From an uncultured Clostridium sp. (lineage in GTDB: Bacteria > Bacillota > Clostridia > TANB77 > CAG-508), in assembly GCA_947565445.1 (NCBI GenBank), contig CANOGC010000007.1, positions 1 to 37,897 of the forward strand: a stretch of 37,897 bases of DNA. Direction: 5' to 3'. This document shows, in pieces, positions 24,640 to 33,094 of the stretch; position 1 is the stretch's first letter, and each line of letters starts with the position of its first letter. The position numbers and the translations under genes are program-made. The notes below the pieces were generated by a model. That model did not search any database. It was not told the origin of the DNA and saw nothing but the letters and a program-made list of their open reading frames with translations.

Positions 24640-25314
24640 ATGAGAAAAATTTTAATAATAGTATTAATTGTTCTATTATTGATTGCAGGGTACTTTAGTA
24701 TATTTAAAGGACTAAATATATTTGGAATAGAGATTCCCTCTGTTTTTGGAATAAAAGATAAAAGTGATAGCTTAGATGCAGAACTTGATAAGTTAACTAC
24801 ATTAACAAGTGTTGATAGACCAAAAGCAATGAACGATTTAAATAGTAGTGCAAAACAACTAGTAACAGCAAGAGATGAATATAATGAGAAAGTTTTATAT
24901 AGTTCAGAAGAAGAAATAAAAGAAGCAACTCAAGGAGTGCAATATGAAATGGAATACTTATGGACAAAAGTAGGAAACCATGCAACAAAGAATGATATAA
25001 TTTTAAAATTCACAGTAAGTAGAAGTTCATTAGGAGTATCTGGATTATATGACTTATCATTTGTGGCTACTGGAAAATATGTATCAATTTCAGAATTTAT
25101 AGCTGCTTTAGAAAATGATTCATCATTAAACTTTAAAATTGAAAACACTAAAGTAATGCCATTTGAAGGAAATACTGAAAATTTGCAAGCCACATTTATG
25201 GTAAGAGGAATTTCAATAAAAATTGATACTATTACAAGTCCAAAATTAAATAAAGATAATTCATCACAAAATGAAAAAAATGGAGCCTCAAATAAAGCTA
25301 GCAATAATTCATAA
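24640..25314 (+). CDS. PilO-like type IV pilus alignment protein
   Basis: The 224 residues have an N-terminal membrane helix (ILIIVLIVLLLIAGYFSIF, residues 4-22), a coiled-coil-prone region (about 45-95) and a C-terminal alpha/beta domain containing YDLSFVATGKYVSISEFI and NLQATFMVRGISIKID, which match the PilO pattern. The extreme C-terminus is a Ser/Asn-rich tail. PilO forms an inner-membrane complex with PilN that aligns the pilus machine. It starts 16 bases after the PilMN stop, with AAAGGAGA. The call rests on motif shape and position. Confidence 0.8.
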   Translation: MRKILIIVLIVLLLIAGYFSIFKGLNIFGIEIPSVFGIKDKSDSLDAELDKLTTLTSVDRPKAMNDLNSSAKQLVTARDEYNEKVLYSSEEEIKEATQGVQYEMEYLWTKVGNHATKNDIILKFTVSRSSLGVSGLYDLSFVATGKYVSISEFIAALENDSSLNFKIENTKVMPFEGNTENLQATFMVRGISIKIDTITSPKLNKDNSSQNEKNGASNKASNNS

Positions 25315-25337
25315 GCAAAGATAGGAGGGTAAATATA

Positions 25338-25763
25338 ATGAAAACAATTTTTAAAGAATTTATAATTGTTTTGCTACTAATACTAGCAATAGTGCTAGTT
25401 TTAGGTATATTTTTTTATGATTATATCCCAATGAATAAAGTAGTACCAAAAATAGAACAATACGAACCACCTAAGAATGTTAAAGAAGAATTAGAAGAAA
25501 ATGTAGAAGAAAAAGAAGATGAAATTGCACCAATTGTACGTGAAATTAATGGTAGTGACTTAAACTTATATGAAAAAACAAAAGATTATCAAAAAGGTAA
25601 AGTAAATCCATTTGCAGATACATCTAGTGGAACAGTAACTGGTGGGAATACAAATACACAAAATGGAAATAATACAAATAACAACAATAGTAATAGCACA
25701 AATGATAAAAATAATAGTTCTAATTCAGAAGGTAATTATTTACCAAGCAATGGAACTAAATAA
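25338..25763 (+). CDS. Hypothetical membrane protein in PilP position
   Basis: The 141 residues have one N-terminal helix (FIIVLLLILAIVLVLGIFFY, about 8-27), an acidic linker (about 45-70), a short block ending GKVNPFAD, and a Thr/Asn/Gly/Ser-rich low-complexity tail. The short motif (K/R)xNPF(A/D) is reminiscent of PilP, a lipoprotein that in Gram-negatives links PilNO to the secretin. No lipobox is present, and a secretin is not expected in this kind of cell. I infer an accessory subunit of the PilMNO complex. It starts after AGGAGGG, 23 bases from pilO. Confidence 0.65.
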   Translation: MKTIFKEFIIVLLLILAIVLVLGIFFYDYIPMNKVVPKIEQYEPPKNVKEELEENVEEKEDEIAPIVREINGSDLNLYEKTKDYQKGKVNPFADTSSGTVTGGNTNTQNGNNTNNNNSNSTNDKNNSSNSEGNYLPSNGTK

Positions 25764-25824
25764 TTTTGGTTATATTTTAAAAAATATATACAAACAAAAA
25801 ATTAATTATAAGGAGGAATTTTTT

Positions 25825-26052
25825 ATGTTAAAAGGACAAAATGGTATTACATTAATAGCTTTAGTTATTACAATTATCATATTATTAATTTTAGCAGGTA
25901 TTACAATTAGTTTAACATTAGGAGAACACGGAATTATTAATATGGGAGAAAAAGCAGGAAAAAATTATGTTAACGCAGCAAATTATGAGTACAATGCATT
26001 AAATAAGGTTGAATCAGATGCTAATGCATTTATCTATAATGTAACACATTAA
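25825..26052 (+). CDS. Type IV pilin-like protein (likely major pilin)
   Basis: The start is ATG 25825 after AAGGAGGAA; an upstream ATG in the frame lies inside the previous gene. The 75 residues have the prepilin leader MLKGQNG followed by ITLIALVITIIILLILAGIT. Cleavage is expected after Gly7. Position +5 is Ala, not the usual Glu, a variation I associate with the GITLIALV pilins of Clostridia. The mature protein is about 68 residues, one long helix and almost no globular head. A strong hairpin after the gene may set its mRNA level. Confidence 0.85.
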   Translation: MLKGQNGITLIALVITIIILLILAGITISLTLGEHGIINMGEKAGKNYVNAANYEYNALNKVESDANAFIYNVTH

Positions 26053-26082
26053 ACAGATTATAAAACATATAAAATCAAACTC

Positions 26083-26116
26083 AAATGGCATATGCAAAAT
26101 ATTGTGTATGCCATTT
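26083..26116 (+). other. mRNA hairpin after the pilin gene
   Basis: AAATGGCATA (26083-26092) pairs with TATGCCATTT (26107-26116). The flanks AAACT and AGTTT extend it. There is no T-run, so I read it as a 3' stabiliser or a weak terminator that raises pilin mRNA over the downstream genes. Confidence 0.6.
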
Positions 26117-26141
26117 AGTTTAAAGAATAAAAGGAGCATAA

Positions 26142-26948
26142 ATGATAGCAATAGTTCTAACAATAATTTTATTTATAATAGGTATCTATTTTGGTAGTTT
26201 TTTTACATTAGCTACATACCGTTTGCCTAAAAAGGAAAATATAACACATAAACATTCATATTGTCCTAGTTGTAATCATAAATTAGGTTTATTTGATCTA
26301 ATTCCAATTTTTAGTTATATATTCTTAAAGGGTAAATGTCGCTATTGTAAAAATAAAATAGGAATAAGGTATTTTTTATTTGAGATTTTGACTGGAATTG
26401 TTTTTGTTCTATTTGGACTATCATTAAAAATAACTATATATCCATTAGATATACAAAAAATTGCTTATTTAGTAATAGGGATACTATATTTTGCGAGTTT
26501 ATTTATTATAGCTGGAATAAACAAAGAAAAAGATACTATACAAAAATCAGTTATATATTTTGGAGTTTTTGTTTCAATCATATATATCATATATTCATGC
26601 ACATTAGGTAGTAAAAATGTGTATAAATATGCGATATACTTAAGCTTTATTATCACTTTGATAATACTTGATATAGTGCATTTAAAAAAGAACTTAAAAA
26701 ATAATGAAACTATACAGTTAATAATATTAATTTTATATATGATTATTATTACAGGTGAAAGATTAATGTTACTTACACTAGTATTTACTACACTAATAAT
26801 GGGAATTGAAAATATTATAAAATATTTCAAATATAGAAAATCATCTAAAGTACTTATAAATAAAGAAAAAAGACCAATTCCATTATATATATGTATATCA
26901 AATATAATTTTAGTAATTGGAATGAACTTTATACAAAATTATATGTAA
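26142..26948 (+). CDS. Prepilin peptidase-like protein (A24) with degenerate C-terminal active site
   Basis: The 268 residues open with a membrane helix and the A24 N-terminal domain: IGIYFGSFFTLATYRLPKK, then two zinc cysteine pairs, CPSC and CRYC, then KIGIRYFLFEILTGI. The C-terminal half has five or so helices but the catalytic motifs look wrong. Where the family has an Asp followed by IPn, this protein has IAGINKEKDTIQKS. Where it has GxGD, it has TGERLMLLTLV, with Glu for Asp. The enzyme cleaves prepilin leaders and N-methylates the new end at the inner membrane. Either the acidic residues have been replaced functionally or another peptidase acts. ATG follows AAGGAGC. Confidence 0.8.
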   Translation: MIAIVLTIILFIIGIYFGSFFTLATYRLPKKENITHKHSYCPSCNHKLGLFDLIPIFSYIFLKGKCRYCKNKIGIRYFLFEILTGIVFVLFGLSLKITIYPLDIQKIAYLVIGILYFASLFIIAGINKEKDTIQKSVIYFGVFVSIIYIIYSCTLGSKNVYKYAIYLSFIITLIILDIVHLKKNLKNNETIQLIILILYMIIITGERLMLLTLVFTTLIMGIENIIKYFKYRKSSKVLINKEKRPIPLYICISNIILVIGMNFIQNYM

Positions 26949-26952
26949 GGCA

Positions 26953-27008
26953 ATGTATGGGCATCGTTTGTGGGAATACCTAAGAGACACGACACCATCG
27001 TGCCCTAA
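26953..27008. repeat. Short GC-richer intergenic repeat-like element
   Basis: The block GGGCATCG ... CGTGCCC has imperfect inverted ends (about 26958-27006) and is richer in GC than its surroundings. It resembles a decayed REP element. It lies between two cotranscribed pilus genes. No second copy is in the window. Confidence 0.35.
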
Positions 27009-27027
27009 AAAATAAAATGGAGGAAGT

Positions 27028-27444
27028 ATGGAAAAAATAAAGCAAAATAAAGGATTTACGGCACAAGATGTTGTAATTAGTATAATCATTATCGTTATAT
27101 TTGTGAGCCTTATAACAACACTCTTTTACAATTTCTATATTAGTACAAGTGCAAAAAATAGAAATGCTATTGCACTAAATTGCATAATTGATGTAATAGA
27201 AGAAGCAAAAATATTAAACTATGATGAATTAAACCAAACAAAAATAGAGGAATTGTTAGGTACATTAAAATCAAACAAAACTATACCTAATGGATATGAA
27301 GTAATTGCAGAGCTACAAAAATATAATGAATTAGATGGAAATACAGAAAAAAAAGATATAATTAAAATATTAAAAGTAAAAGTACAATATTTAGTAGGGC
27401 AGAAAACTGAGAAAATTGAAATTTCAACACTTATTACAAAATAA
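27028..27444 (+). CDS. Pseudopilin (prepilin-like)
   Basis: The 138 residues begin MEKIKQNKG/FTAQDVVISI, a class III prepilin signal with cleavage after Gly9 and an acidic Asp at +5, followed by a hydrophobic helix to about residue 33. The small head (about 35-138) ends in beta strands (ILKVKVQYLVGQKTEKIEIS), like minor pilins of the PilV/GspI kind. It starts after GGAGG. Minor pilins prime assembly at the tip of the fibre. Confidence 0.75.
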   Translation: MEKIKQNKGFTAQDVVISIIIIVIFVSLITTLFYNFYISTSAKNRNAIALNCIIDVIEEAKILNYDELNQTKIEELLGTLKSNKTIPNGYEVIAELQKYNELDGNTEKKDIIKILKVKVQYLVGQKTEKIEISTLITK

Positions 27445-27454
27445 AGGAGCAAAT

Positions 27455-27883
27455 ATGAAAAAAGATTCAGGTCTTACAATAACAAGCATTATAATATATA
27501 TAGTGGCAATGCTAATAGTAATAGGTATTATTGCAACTATTACATCGTTTTTTTATACGAATGTAAATAATGCTAATGATAATAGTAATAACATATCTGA
27601 GATAACAAAATTTCATATGTATTTTTTAGAGGAAACTACTAAAAAAGATAATGAAATTAATGTAATAACAGATAATATGGTGTCATTTAAAAGTGGAAAT
27701 ACATTTACATTTCAAGATAATAGCATCTATATAAACAATATAAAAATATGTGAAAACATATATAATGCACAATTTAAGGAAGAAGTAATAAATAACAAGA
27801 CAGTTATTAAAGTATTATTAAAAATTGGACAAAATAATGAGTACACCAAAACAACTAGCTATGTATTAAATGCGGATATGTAA
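27455..27883 (+). CDS. Pseudopilin-like protein (PilW/GspJ position)
   Basis: I choose ATG 27455 after AAAGGAGC, overlapping nothing and 10 bases after the previous stop. The 142 residues start MKKDSG/LTITSIIIYIVAMLIVIG, a prepilin-type N-terminus without acidic +5, then an alpha/beta head (about 35-142). No family name can be assigned with confidence; the position after another pseudopilin suggests a second minor pilin. Confidence 0.7.
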   Translation: MKKDSGLTITSIIIYIVAMLIVIGIIATITSFFYTNVNNANDNSNNISEITKFHMYFLEETTKKDNEINVITDNMVSFKSGNTFTFQDNSIYINNIKICENIYNAQFKEEVINNKTVIKVLLKIGQNNEYTKTTSYVLNADM

Positions 27884-27968
27884 ATTTTGGAATATAGCAA
27901 TATATATATAAATTTGTAAAACTATATTGTATAATTAATATAGATACTTTTACTAAGGAGGAAAAAAT

Positions 27969-29592
27969 ATGGAGAGAAGACAACCGATAGGAATTGAACT
28001 AGTAAGGAGAAATGTTGTAAGCGAAAATGCTATACAAAAAGCATTAGAATATCAAAGAAGTCACCCAAATAAAAAAATGGGAGACATATTAAATGAACTT
28101 AGGCTATGTGATTCATATACATTAATTAAGGCAATAGGAGAAATATTAGAAGAAAAGGCTATGCTACTTGAACCACATGATATAAAAATTAATATAGAAA
28201 ATTATATTTCACCAGATGTTTTAAAACAAAATAGAGCAATTCCATTTGAATTAGAGGGTGGGAAGATAAAAGTTTGCTTTTCAGATACAGCAAATAGAAG
28301 AGCAGTAGATACAATTCGTTTACTTTTACTAAACAAAGGGCTTGTTATGGACAAATATATTACTTTTGACAGTAATATTGAAAAAGTACTTATATCATTA
28401 CAAGGAAGTAAAACAGATGAAATTAGTTCTTCTACAGATATTACAGGATTAATCGATACAATTATAAAAAAAGCAATGGATAAAAGAGCAAGTGATATAC
28501 ATTTTGAGCCAATGGAAGATGAATTAAGAATTCGTTATAGAATAGATGGAGAATTATTTACAGCAGGAACTATAGACAATGAAAAACAAACACAAATTAT
28601 AGGTAGATTAAAAGCAATTTCTAATATGCACCAAGAAAAGCAAGAAGCACAAGACCGGTAGAATTTTGCTATATCCAGATTACAATATACGTGTTTCTTC
28701 TCAAAAGAATGTATATGGAGAAAAATTTGTTTTAAGATTATTAAAGAAAAACGAAGATATTAAGCAAATTTTTGATTTAGGGTTTCCAAAATCAGAAAAT
28801 ATATTAAAAGAAAGTTTTAATAAAAGAAACAGTATTACAATAATGGCAGCTCCAACAGGAGAAGGAAAAACAACAACATTATATAGTATTATTGATTACT
28901 TAAATAAACCAGAAATTAATGTAACAACAATAGAGGATCCAGTAGAAATTAGAATACCTGGGTTAAATCAAATTGAAGTTGATGCAAAAACAAACTTTAA
29001 TGATTCATTAAGAACGGTACTAAGACAAGATCCAGATATTATATTATTAGGAGAAATTAGAGATAAAGAAACAGCAGAAATAGCAATGCAAGCAGGTCAA
29101 ACAGGACATTATGTATTATCAACCATACATACAATTGATAGTATTGAAGTTATTACAAGGCTAAGAAAAATGGGAATATCTAATTATGATATTGCAAGTA
29201 CTCTTGCAACAAGCGTATCACAAAGATTAGTTAGAAAAATTTGTCCACATTGTGCAAGAAAAAGGGAATTTACAAATGAAGAAATAGAGATAATGGCAAA
29301 AATAGGCAGAAAATATGGAGTAGAATTCGATTTTAATGGTAAAACAACATATGAAACAGTAGGATGTTCACAATGTAATAATACAGGGTACTATAATCGT
29401 ATTGGTATATTCGAGATTTTAAATATTGATGATGAAATAAGAGATTTAATCTCATCTGATGCTTCAACATTAAAAATTAAAGAAGAGGCAATAAAAAAGA
29501 GATATAAACCACTTATAATAGATGGTATATATAAAGTACTAAATGGAATTACAACACTAGATGAATTAAATAAAAAATTAGTAATATTTTAA
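27969..29592 (+). CDS. pilB: Type IV pilus extension ATPase, CGG +1 frameshift at codon 230
   Basis: ATG 27969 follows AAGGAGG. The N-terminal MshEN domain (RRQPIGIELVRRNVVSENAI) leads to DIHFEPMEDELRIRYRIDG. The zero frame stops at QD-CGG-TAG. Skipping the C at 28656 gives QDGRILLYPDYNIRVSS, the family's conserved (P/A)QDGR motif, and continues with Walker A (APTGEGKTTTLYSI), the Asp box, Walker B (DPDIILLGEIRDKETA), the His box (GHYVLSTIHT) and the tetracysteine zinc site (CPHCARK ... CSQCNNTGYYNR). The product is 540 residues. PilB powers pilus extension. pilT and pilC follow. The CGG is directly followed by TAG, so no readthrough is possible without the shift. Confidence 0.93.
28656..28659 (+). 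other. CGGT +1 frameshift site 7 (pilB)
   Basis: GAC-CGG-TAG in the zero frame; GAC-C-GGT-AGA-ATT gives QDGRI. The two ORF halves fit with no residue lost. Confidence 0.92.
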
Positions 29593-29613
29593 TACATAGG
29601 AGGAAAAATATAA

Positions 29614-30714
29614 ATGATACAAATTGAAAAAATACTAGATTATGCAATAGAACATGATGCATCAGATATTCACTTTATTTGTGGAAATAAGCCAATGCTT
29701 AGAATTATAAGAGATTTAGTACCTGTTGAAGAGGTAGAAGAATTATTACCAGAAGATATGAATGAAATATACGATTATTTAGTAAAGGGAAACTTAGATA
29801 AAGATAGTGTATATACAAAAACAAAAAAATTAGACACTTCTTTAGAATATGGTGGAAAACGTTTTAGAGTAAATATATCATCGGGAGAGGACATTCCACT
29901 TTTCACATTAAGAATCATCAAAAACGAATTACCAAAATTTGAGGATTTAGGAGTACCAGATATAGTAAGACGTATGACTTTTCAGCCACAAGGATTAATG
30001 TTAGTTACAGGAAAAACAAACTCTGGAAAAACTACTACATTAAATGCTTTAATTAATGAAATAAATGAAACACAAAATAAAAAGATTTTAACTTTAGAAA
30101 GTCCAGTAGAATATAAACATCATTCTAAAAAATCAATTATTGTACAAAAAGAAGTAGGAATTGGTGGAGACTCTTTATGTTATAGTGATGGTGTAAAAAA
30201 CTCTTTAAGAGAAGATTGTGACATTGTTGTTGTAGGAGAGATTCGTGATAGGGAAACTATGGATGCAGCAATAGAAACAGCAGAAGCAGGGCATTTAGTA
30301 ATAGGAACACTTCATACTAAATCTTGTGCAGAAACAATCGACCGTATGATTAACTTCTATGATATTAAAGATCAACAAACTGTTAAATATTTAATAGCAT
30401 CTTTATTAAAATTAGTTATTTCACAAAGATTATTAAAAGGAACAGATGGCAAACTTGCCTTAGTGCCAGAAGTAATGGTAGTTGATAACATAGTAGCAGG
30501 TTTAATTCGTAAAGACAAAATTAGTGTATCAGAAATAGAAGATGCAATTCAAAGTAACCTAGAAAAAGGAAGCATTGGATTAATTAATTCAATTGCAGAA
30601 CTTTTTGTAGATGATAAAATTACGTTAGAGCAAGCAAAAGCACAAATTGAAGAAAAGAATATAGAAACTTTAAATAGAACAATTATGCAACTTAGAATTA
30701 AAAAGAATAAATAA
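29614..30714 (+). CDS. pilT: Type IV pilus retraction ATPase
   Basis: The 366 residues match PilT: IEKILDYAIEHDASDIHFI, MLRIIRDLVPVE, Walker A (MLVTGKTNSGKTTTLNALI, about 126-144), then Walker B (DIVVVGEIRDRETMDAAIE), the His box (GHLVIGTLHTKSCAETI) and the SQRLL segment. There is no zinc motif, which separates it from PilB. It powers pilus retraction. It starts after AGGAGG, 21 bases after pilB, and pilC begins 12 bases after its stop. It is intact; a CGG straddles one codon boundary. Confidence 0.93.
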   Translation: MIQIEKILDYAIEHDASDIHFICGNKPMLRIIRDLVPVEEVEELLPEDMNEIYDYLVKGNLDKDSVYTKTKKLDTSLEYGGKRFRVNISSGEDIPLFTLRIIKNELPKFEDLGVPDIVRRMTFQPQGLMLVTGKTNSGKTTTLNALINEINETQNKKILTLESPVEYKHHSKKSIIVQKEVGIGGDSLCYSDGVKNSLREDCDIVVVGEIRDRETMDAAIETAEAGHLVIGTLHTKSCAETIDRMINFYDIKDQQTVKYLIASLLKLVISQRLLKGTDGKLALVPEVMVVDNIVAGLIRKDKISVSEIEDAIQSNLEKGSIGLINSIAELFVDDKITLEQAKAQIEEKNIETLNRTIMQLRIKKNK

Positions 30715-30726
30715 AAGGAGGAATCC

Positions 30727-32079
30727 ATGGCAGTATATAAATATCGAGCTATAACTTCAGATGGTGTTATTGTTAGTAATAAGATTGAAGAAAACAACCG
30801 AAGTGCAGTTATAAAAAAGCTAAAAAGAAATAATTTAGTGCCAATTAATATTACAGAACAAATTGCAATAACTAAAACACAAACAAAAATTAAGAAAAGA
30901 AATATTAAAGATATTGAAGACATTATGAAAAATGTAAATACTTCAAATATAATGGCAAACAGAGAAAAAAAGCAAGAATCATATGTTCAAAAAATTAATA
31001 AAGCATTAATGAAAACAGAAAAAATAACAGACAGAGATATAGTTATATTTACACAAAAATTTTATTTACTAAAAAAAGCTAATTTTAATAACATTCATGC
31101 CCTAAGCACTATTATTAGTAGTACAGAAAATTATATGTTTAAGGGAATATTAGAAGATATCTTAGCAGGTGTAGAAGCAGGAGAAAACATGTATACAACA
31201 ATGGAATACTATTCAAATGTATTTCCATATATCTACATTAATATGATAAAAGTTGGGGAATTATCGGGTTCTTTAACAAATTCATTAGAACAAGCTATAA
31301 AATATCTAGATGATACAGCAAGTTTAAATAAAAAGATTAGAAGTATATTAGTACCAAATCTTATACAATTTGTAGCATTAATAATTATGTTAGTGGTTGG
31401 CACATTAGTTGCAATTCCAGCAATTCAAAGTGTTCTTGATGCAGTTGGATCAAAAGATACTTTACCAGAAATTACGTTATGGTTTAAAAATTTCTTAGAT
31501 GGAGTAATTGCACATTGGTATATACCTACAATGTTAATACTTGGGGTTATTATAGGTATAATAGCATATATACGTACACCAAAAGGAAAATATAATTTTG
31601 ACTATTTTAAATATACGATGCCTGTATTTGGAAAATTAATATTTTCATTAGATTTTTCAAGGTTAATGCAAGCAATGCTATTAAACTTAAATAACGGTAT
31701 GAGAATACAAGATGCATTAGAGGTTAGTAAAAATGTTAGTAAAAACTATGTAATGCTTTCAATAGTTGAAACATCTATAAACAATATTTTAATTGGACAA
31801 TCATGGATTGAACCATTTGAAAAATCTGGTTTACCATCACCTATGATAACAGAAATGTTAAAAATAGGTATGAAAACAGATTTAGCAGAAATGATGGAAA
31901 AACTATTAGAATATATGCATATTGATATTGATAATACAATGGAAAAGATTATGAAAGTACTACCACAAATAGTATACTCTATTGTAGGTGCATTACTAAT
32001 ATTTGTAGTACTTGTAGTACTTGTTCCATGTATAGAAGTATATATGGGTAACTTCTTATTCTCTGCATATGGATATTAG
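30727..32079 (+). CDS. pilC: Type IV pilus platform protein
   Basis: The 450 residues match the PilC/GspF family: a cytoplasmic start (AVYKYRAITSDGVIVSNKIE), the first helix-bundle repeat with FTQKFYLLKKANFN and MIKVGELSGSLTNSLEQ, membrane helices (LIQFVALIIMLVVGTLVAI, WYIPTMLILGVIIGIIAYI), the second repeat (FSRLMQAMLLNLNNGMRI, MLKIGMKTDLAEMME) and the last helix IVYSIVGALLIFVVLVVLVP. PilC is the inner-membrane platform that rotates with the ATPases. It starts 12 bases after pilT. It is intact and ends the recognisable pilus genes. Confidence 0.94.
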   Translation: MAVYKYRAITSDGVIVSNKIEENNRSAVIKKLKRNNLVPINITEQIAITKTQTKIKKRNIKDIEDIMKNVNTSNIMANREKKQESYVQKINKALMKTEKITDRDIVIFTQKFYLLKKANFNNIHALSTIISSTENYMFKGILEDILAGVEAGENMYTTMEYYSNVFPYIYINMIKVGELSGSLTNSLEQAIKYLDDTASLNKKIRSILVPNLIQFVALIIMLVVGTLVAIPAIQSVLDAVGSKDTLPEITLWFKNFLDGVIAHWYIPTMLILGVIIGIIAYIRTPKGKYNFDYFKYTMPVFGKLIFSLDFSRLMQAMLLNLNNGMRIQDALEVSKNVSKNYVMLSIVETSINNILIGQSWIEPFEKSGLPSPMITEMLKIGMKTDLAEMMEKLLEYMHIDIDNTMEKIMKVLPQIVYSIVGALLIFVVLVVLVPCIEVYMGNFLFSAYGY

Positions 32080-32143
32080 AATAATAAATTATTTATGATA
32101 TGGGTGGAACTTGTGTCCACCCTATTTATACAAGGGGGAAAGC

Positions 32144-33020
32144 ATGAAAATAGGGATTGATTTAGGTGGAAGCCATATAGCAATGGGGTTAATAGATGGG
32201 GGAGAAATAATAAAAAAATATGAACATAATTTTTCAAGTATTGAAAAAGAAAACTTAGAAAAGACCATTAAAGAATTTATTAATAATACATTAGATTACA
32301 TATTAAATGAAAAAATAGAGATACAAATGGTAGGAATTTGTGCCCCTCGGAAGATCTCAAAATGGATATATTAGGAATGCGTGCAACTTAAAAGTAGAAG
32401 GACTAAACATAGAACAAATGATAAAAGAAAGAATGAATGTTGAAACTATTACTAGAAATGATGGAATATGTGCAGGAATTGCAGAAAAAGAATATGGAGC
32501 ATTAAAAGGTTGCAAAAATGGTGTATTTTTAGGATTTGGTACAGGAGTTGGAACAGCAGTATTTATTAATGGAAAATTGGAAGAAAATGTTAGAAGTGCA
32601 GGTCATATAATTATACAAAAGGATGGAAAAGAGTGCAACTGTGGAAGAAAAGGATGTTATGAAACATATGCATCTATGAAAGTACTAAAACATGAAATAA
32701 GAGAACGATTTGGTAATATGGATTTATCAAGTAAAGAAATTTTAGAACTATTACAACAAACTAAAAATTTAGAAAAACTAGAAGATATAATACAAAATTA
32801 TATAGAATATGTAAGTATAGGTGTTGCAAATTTTGCAAGGATATGTAGTGCAGATATGGTAGCAATGGGAGGAAGTTTTGTATATTTCAAAGATATTCTA
32901 TTTAATAAATTACAAAAGGAATTAGATAGAATAATACCAAAAAACGAAAGAGAAAATCTACAAATAAAACTAGCAACACTTGGAAATGATGCAGGAATAA
33001 TAGGAGCAACCATAAAATGA
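32144..33020 (+). CDS. ROK-family sugar kinase (glucokinase-like), CGG +1 frameshift at codon 69
   Basis: ATG 32144 follows AAGGGGGA and gives MKIGIDLGGSHIAMGLI, the ROK ATP-binding start. The zero frame stops eight codons after CGG 32348-32350. Skipping the C gives GICAPGRSQNGYIRNACNL, matching the family's (A/V)PG loop, and continues with RNDGICAGIAEKEYGA, GTGVGTAVFING, AGHIIIQKDG and the zinc site CNCGRKGCYETYAS. The product is 291 residues. ROK kinases phosphorylate glucose or other hexoses; the substrate here is not clear. It lies 64 bases after pilC and ends at a terminator, so it may be transcribed with the pilus operon without a functional link. Confidence 0.9.
32348..32351 (+). other. 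CGGA +1 frameshift site 8 (ROK kinase)
   Basis: CCT-CGG-AAG in the zero frame; CCT-C-GGA-AGA-TCT-CAA gives APGRSQNGY and unites the N- and C-terminal halves. Confidence 0.9.
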
Positions 33021-33042
33021 TACAAAATATAATACAATTAAA

Positions 33043-33067
33043 AGTCCATTTTAAATGGGCTTTTTTG
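33043..33067 (+). terminator. Terminator after the ROK kinase gene
   Basis: AGTCCATTT (33043-33051) pairs with AAATGGGCT (33053-33061, one G-U), with six or more T following. Confidence 0.8.
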
Positions 33068-33094
33068 TTTTAGGACAGTACGCTATTTTAAGTT

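Noticed and set aside
988..33020. The eight frame breaks as random sequencing or assembly errors.
   Set aside because: All eight are the same event, an extra C directly before a GGN glycine codon, in codon phase. Random indels would hit homopolymers, other bases and other phases. A systematic artefact cannot be fully excluded without the reads, so it is listed as a refuting test.
988..33020. Simple reassignment of CGG to another amino acid (Trp or Gln, as reported in some bacteria).
   Set aside because: Reassignment does not change frame. All eight sites lead to an early in-frame stop or a lost family ending unless the frame moves by one.
988..33020. Classical slippery P-site frameshifting or an RF2-like stop-codon shift.
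   Set aside because: The codons before the sites are all different, no internal Shine-Dalgarno lies at a fixed distance, and the next codon is a stop in only one case.
988..33020. True pseudogenes caused by decay.
   Set aside because: Each gene has only CGG lesions, no other stop or indel, and the set includes holB and two spoVA genes that are not expected to be dispensable together.
988..33020. UGA recoded as a sense codon.
   Set aside because: UGA ends several normal genes (for example the ABC ATPase and the ROK kinase) and no conserved gene reads through it.
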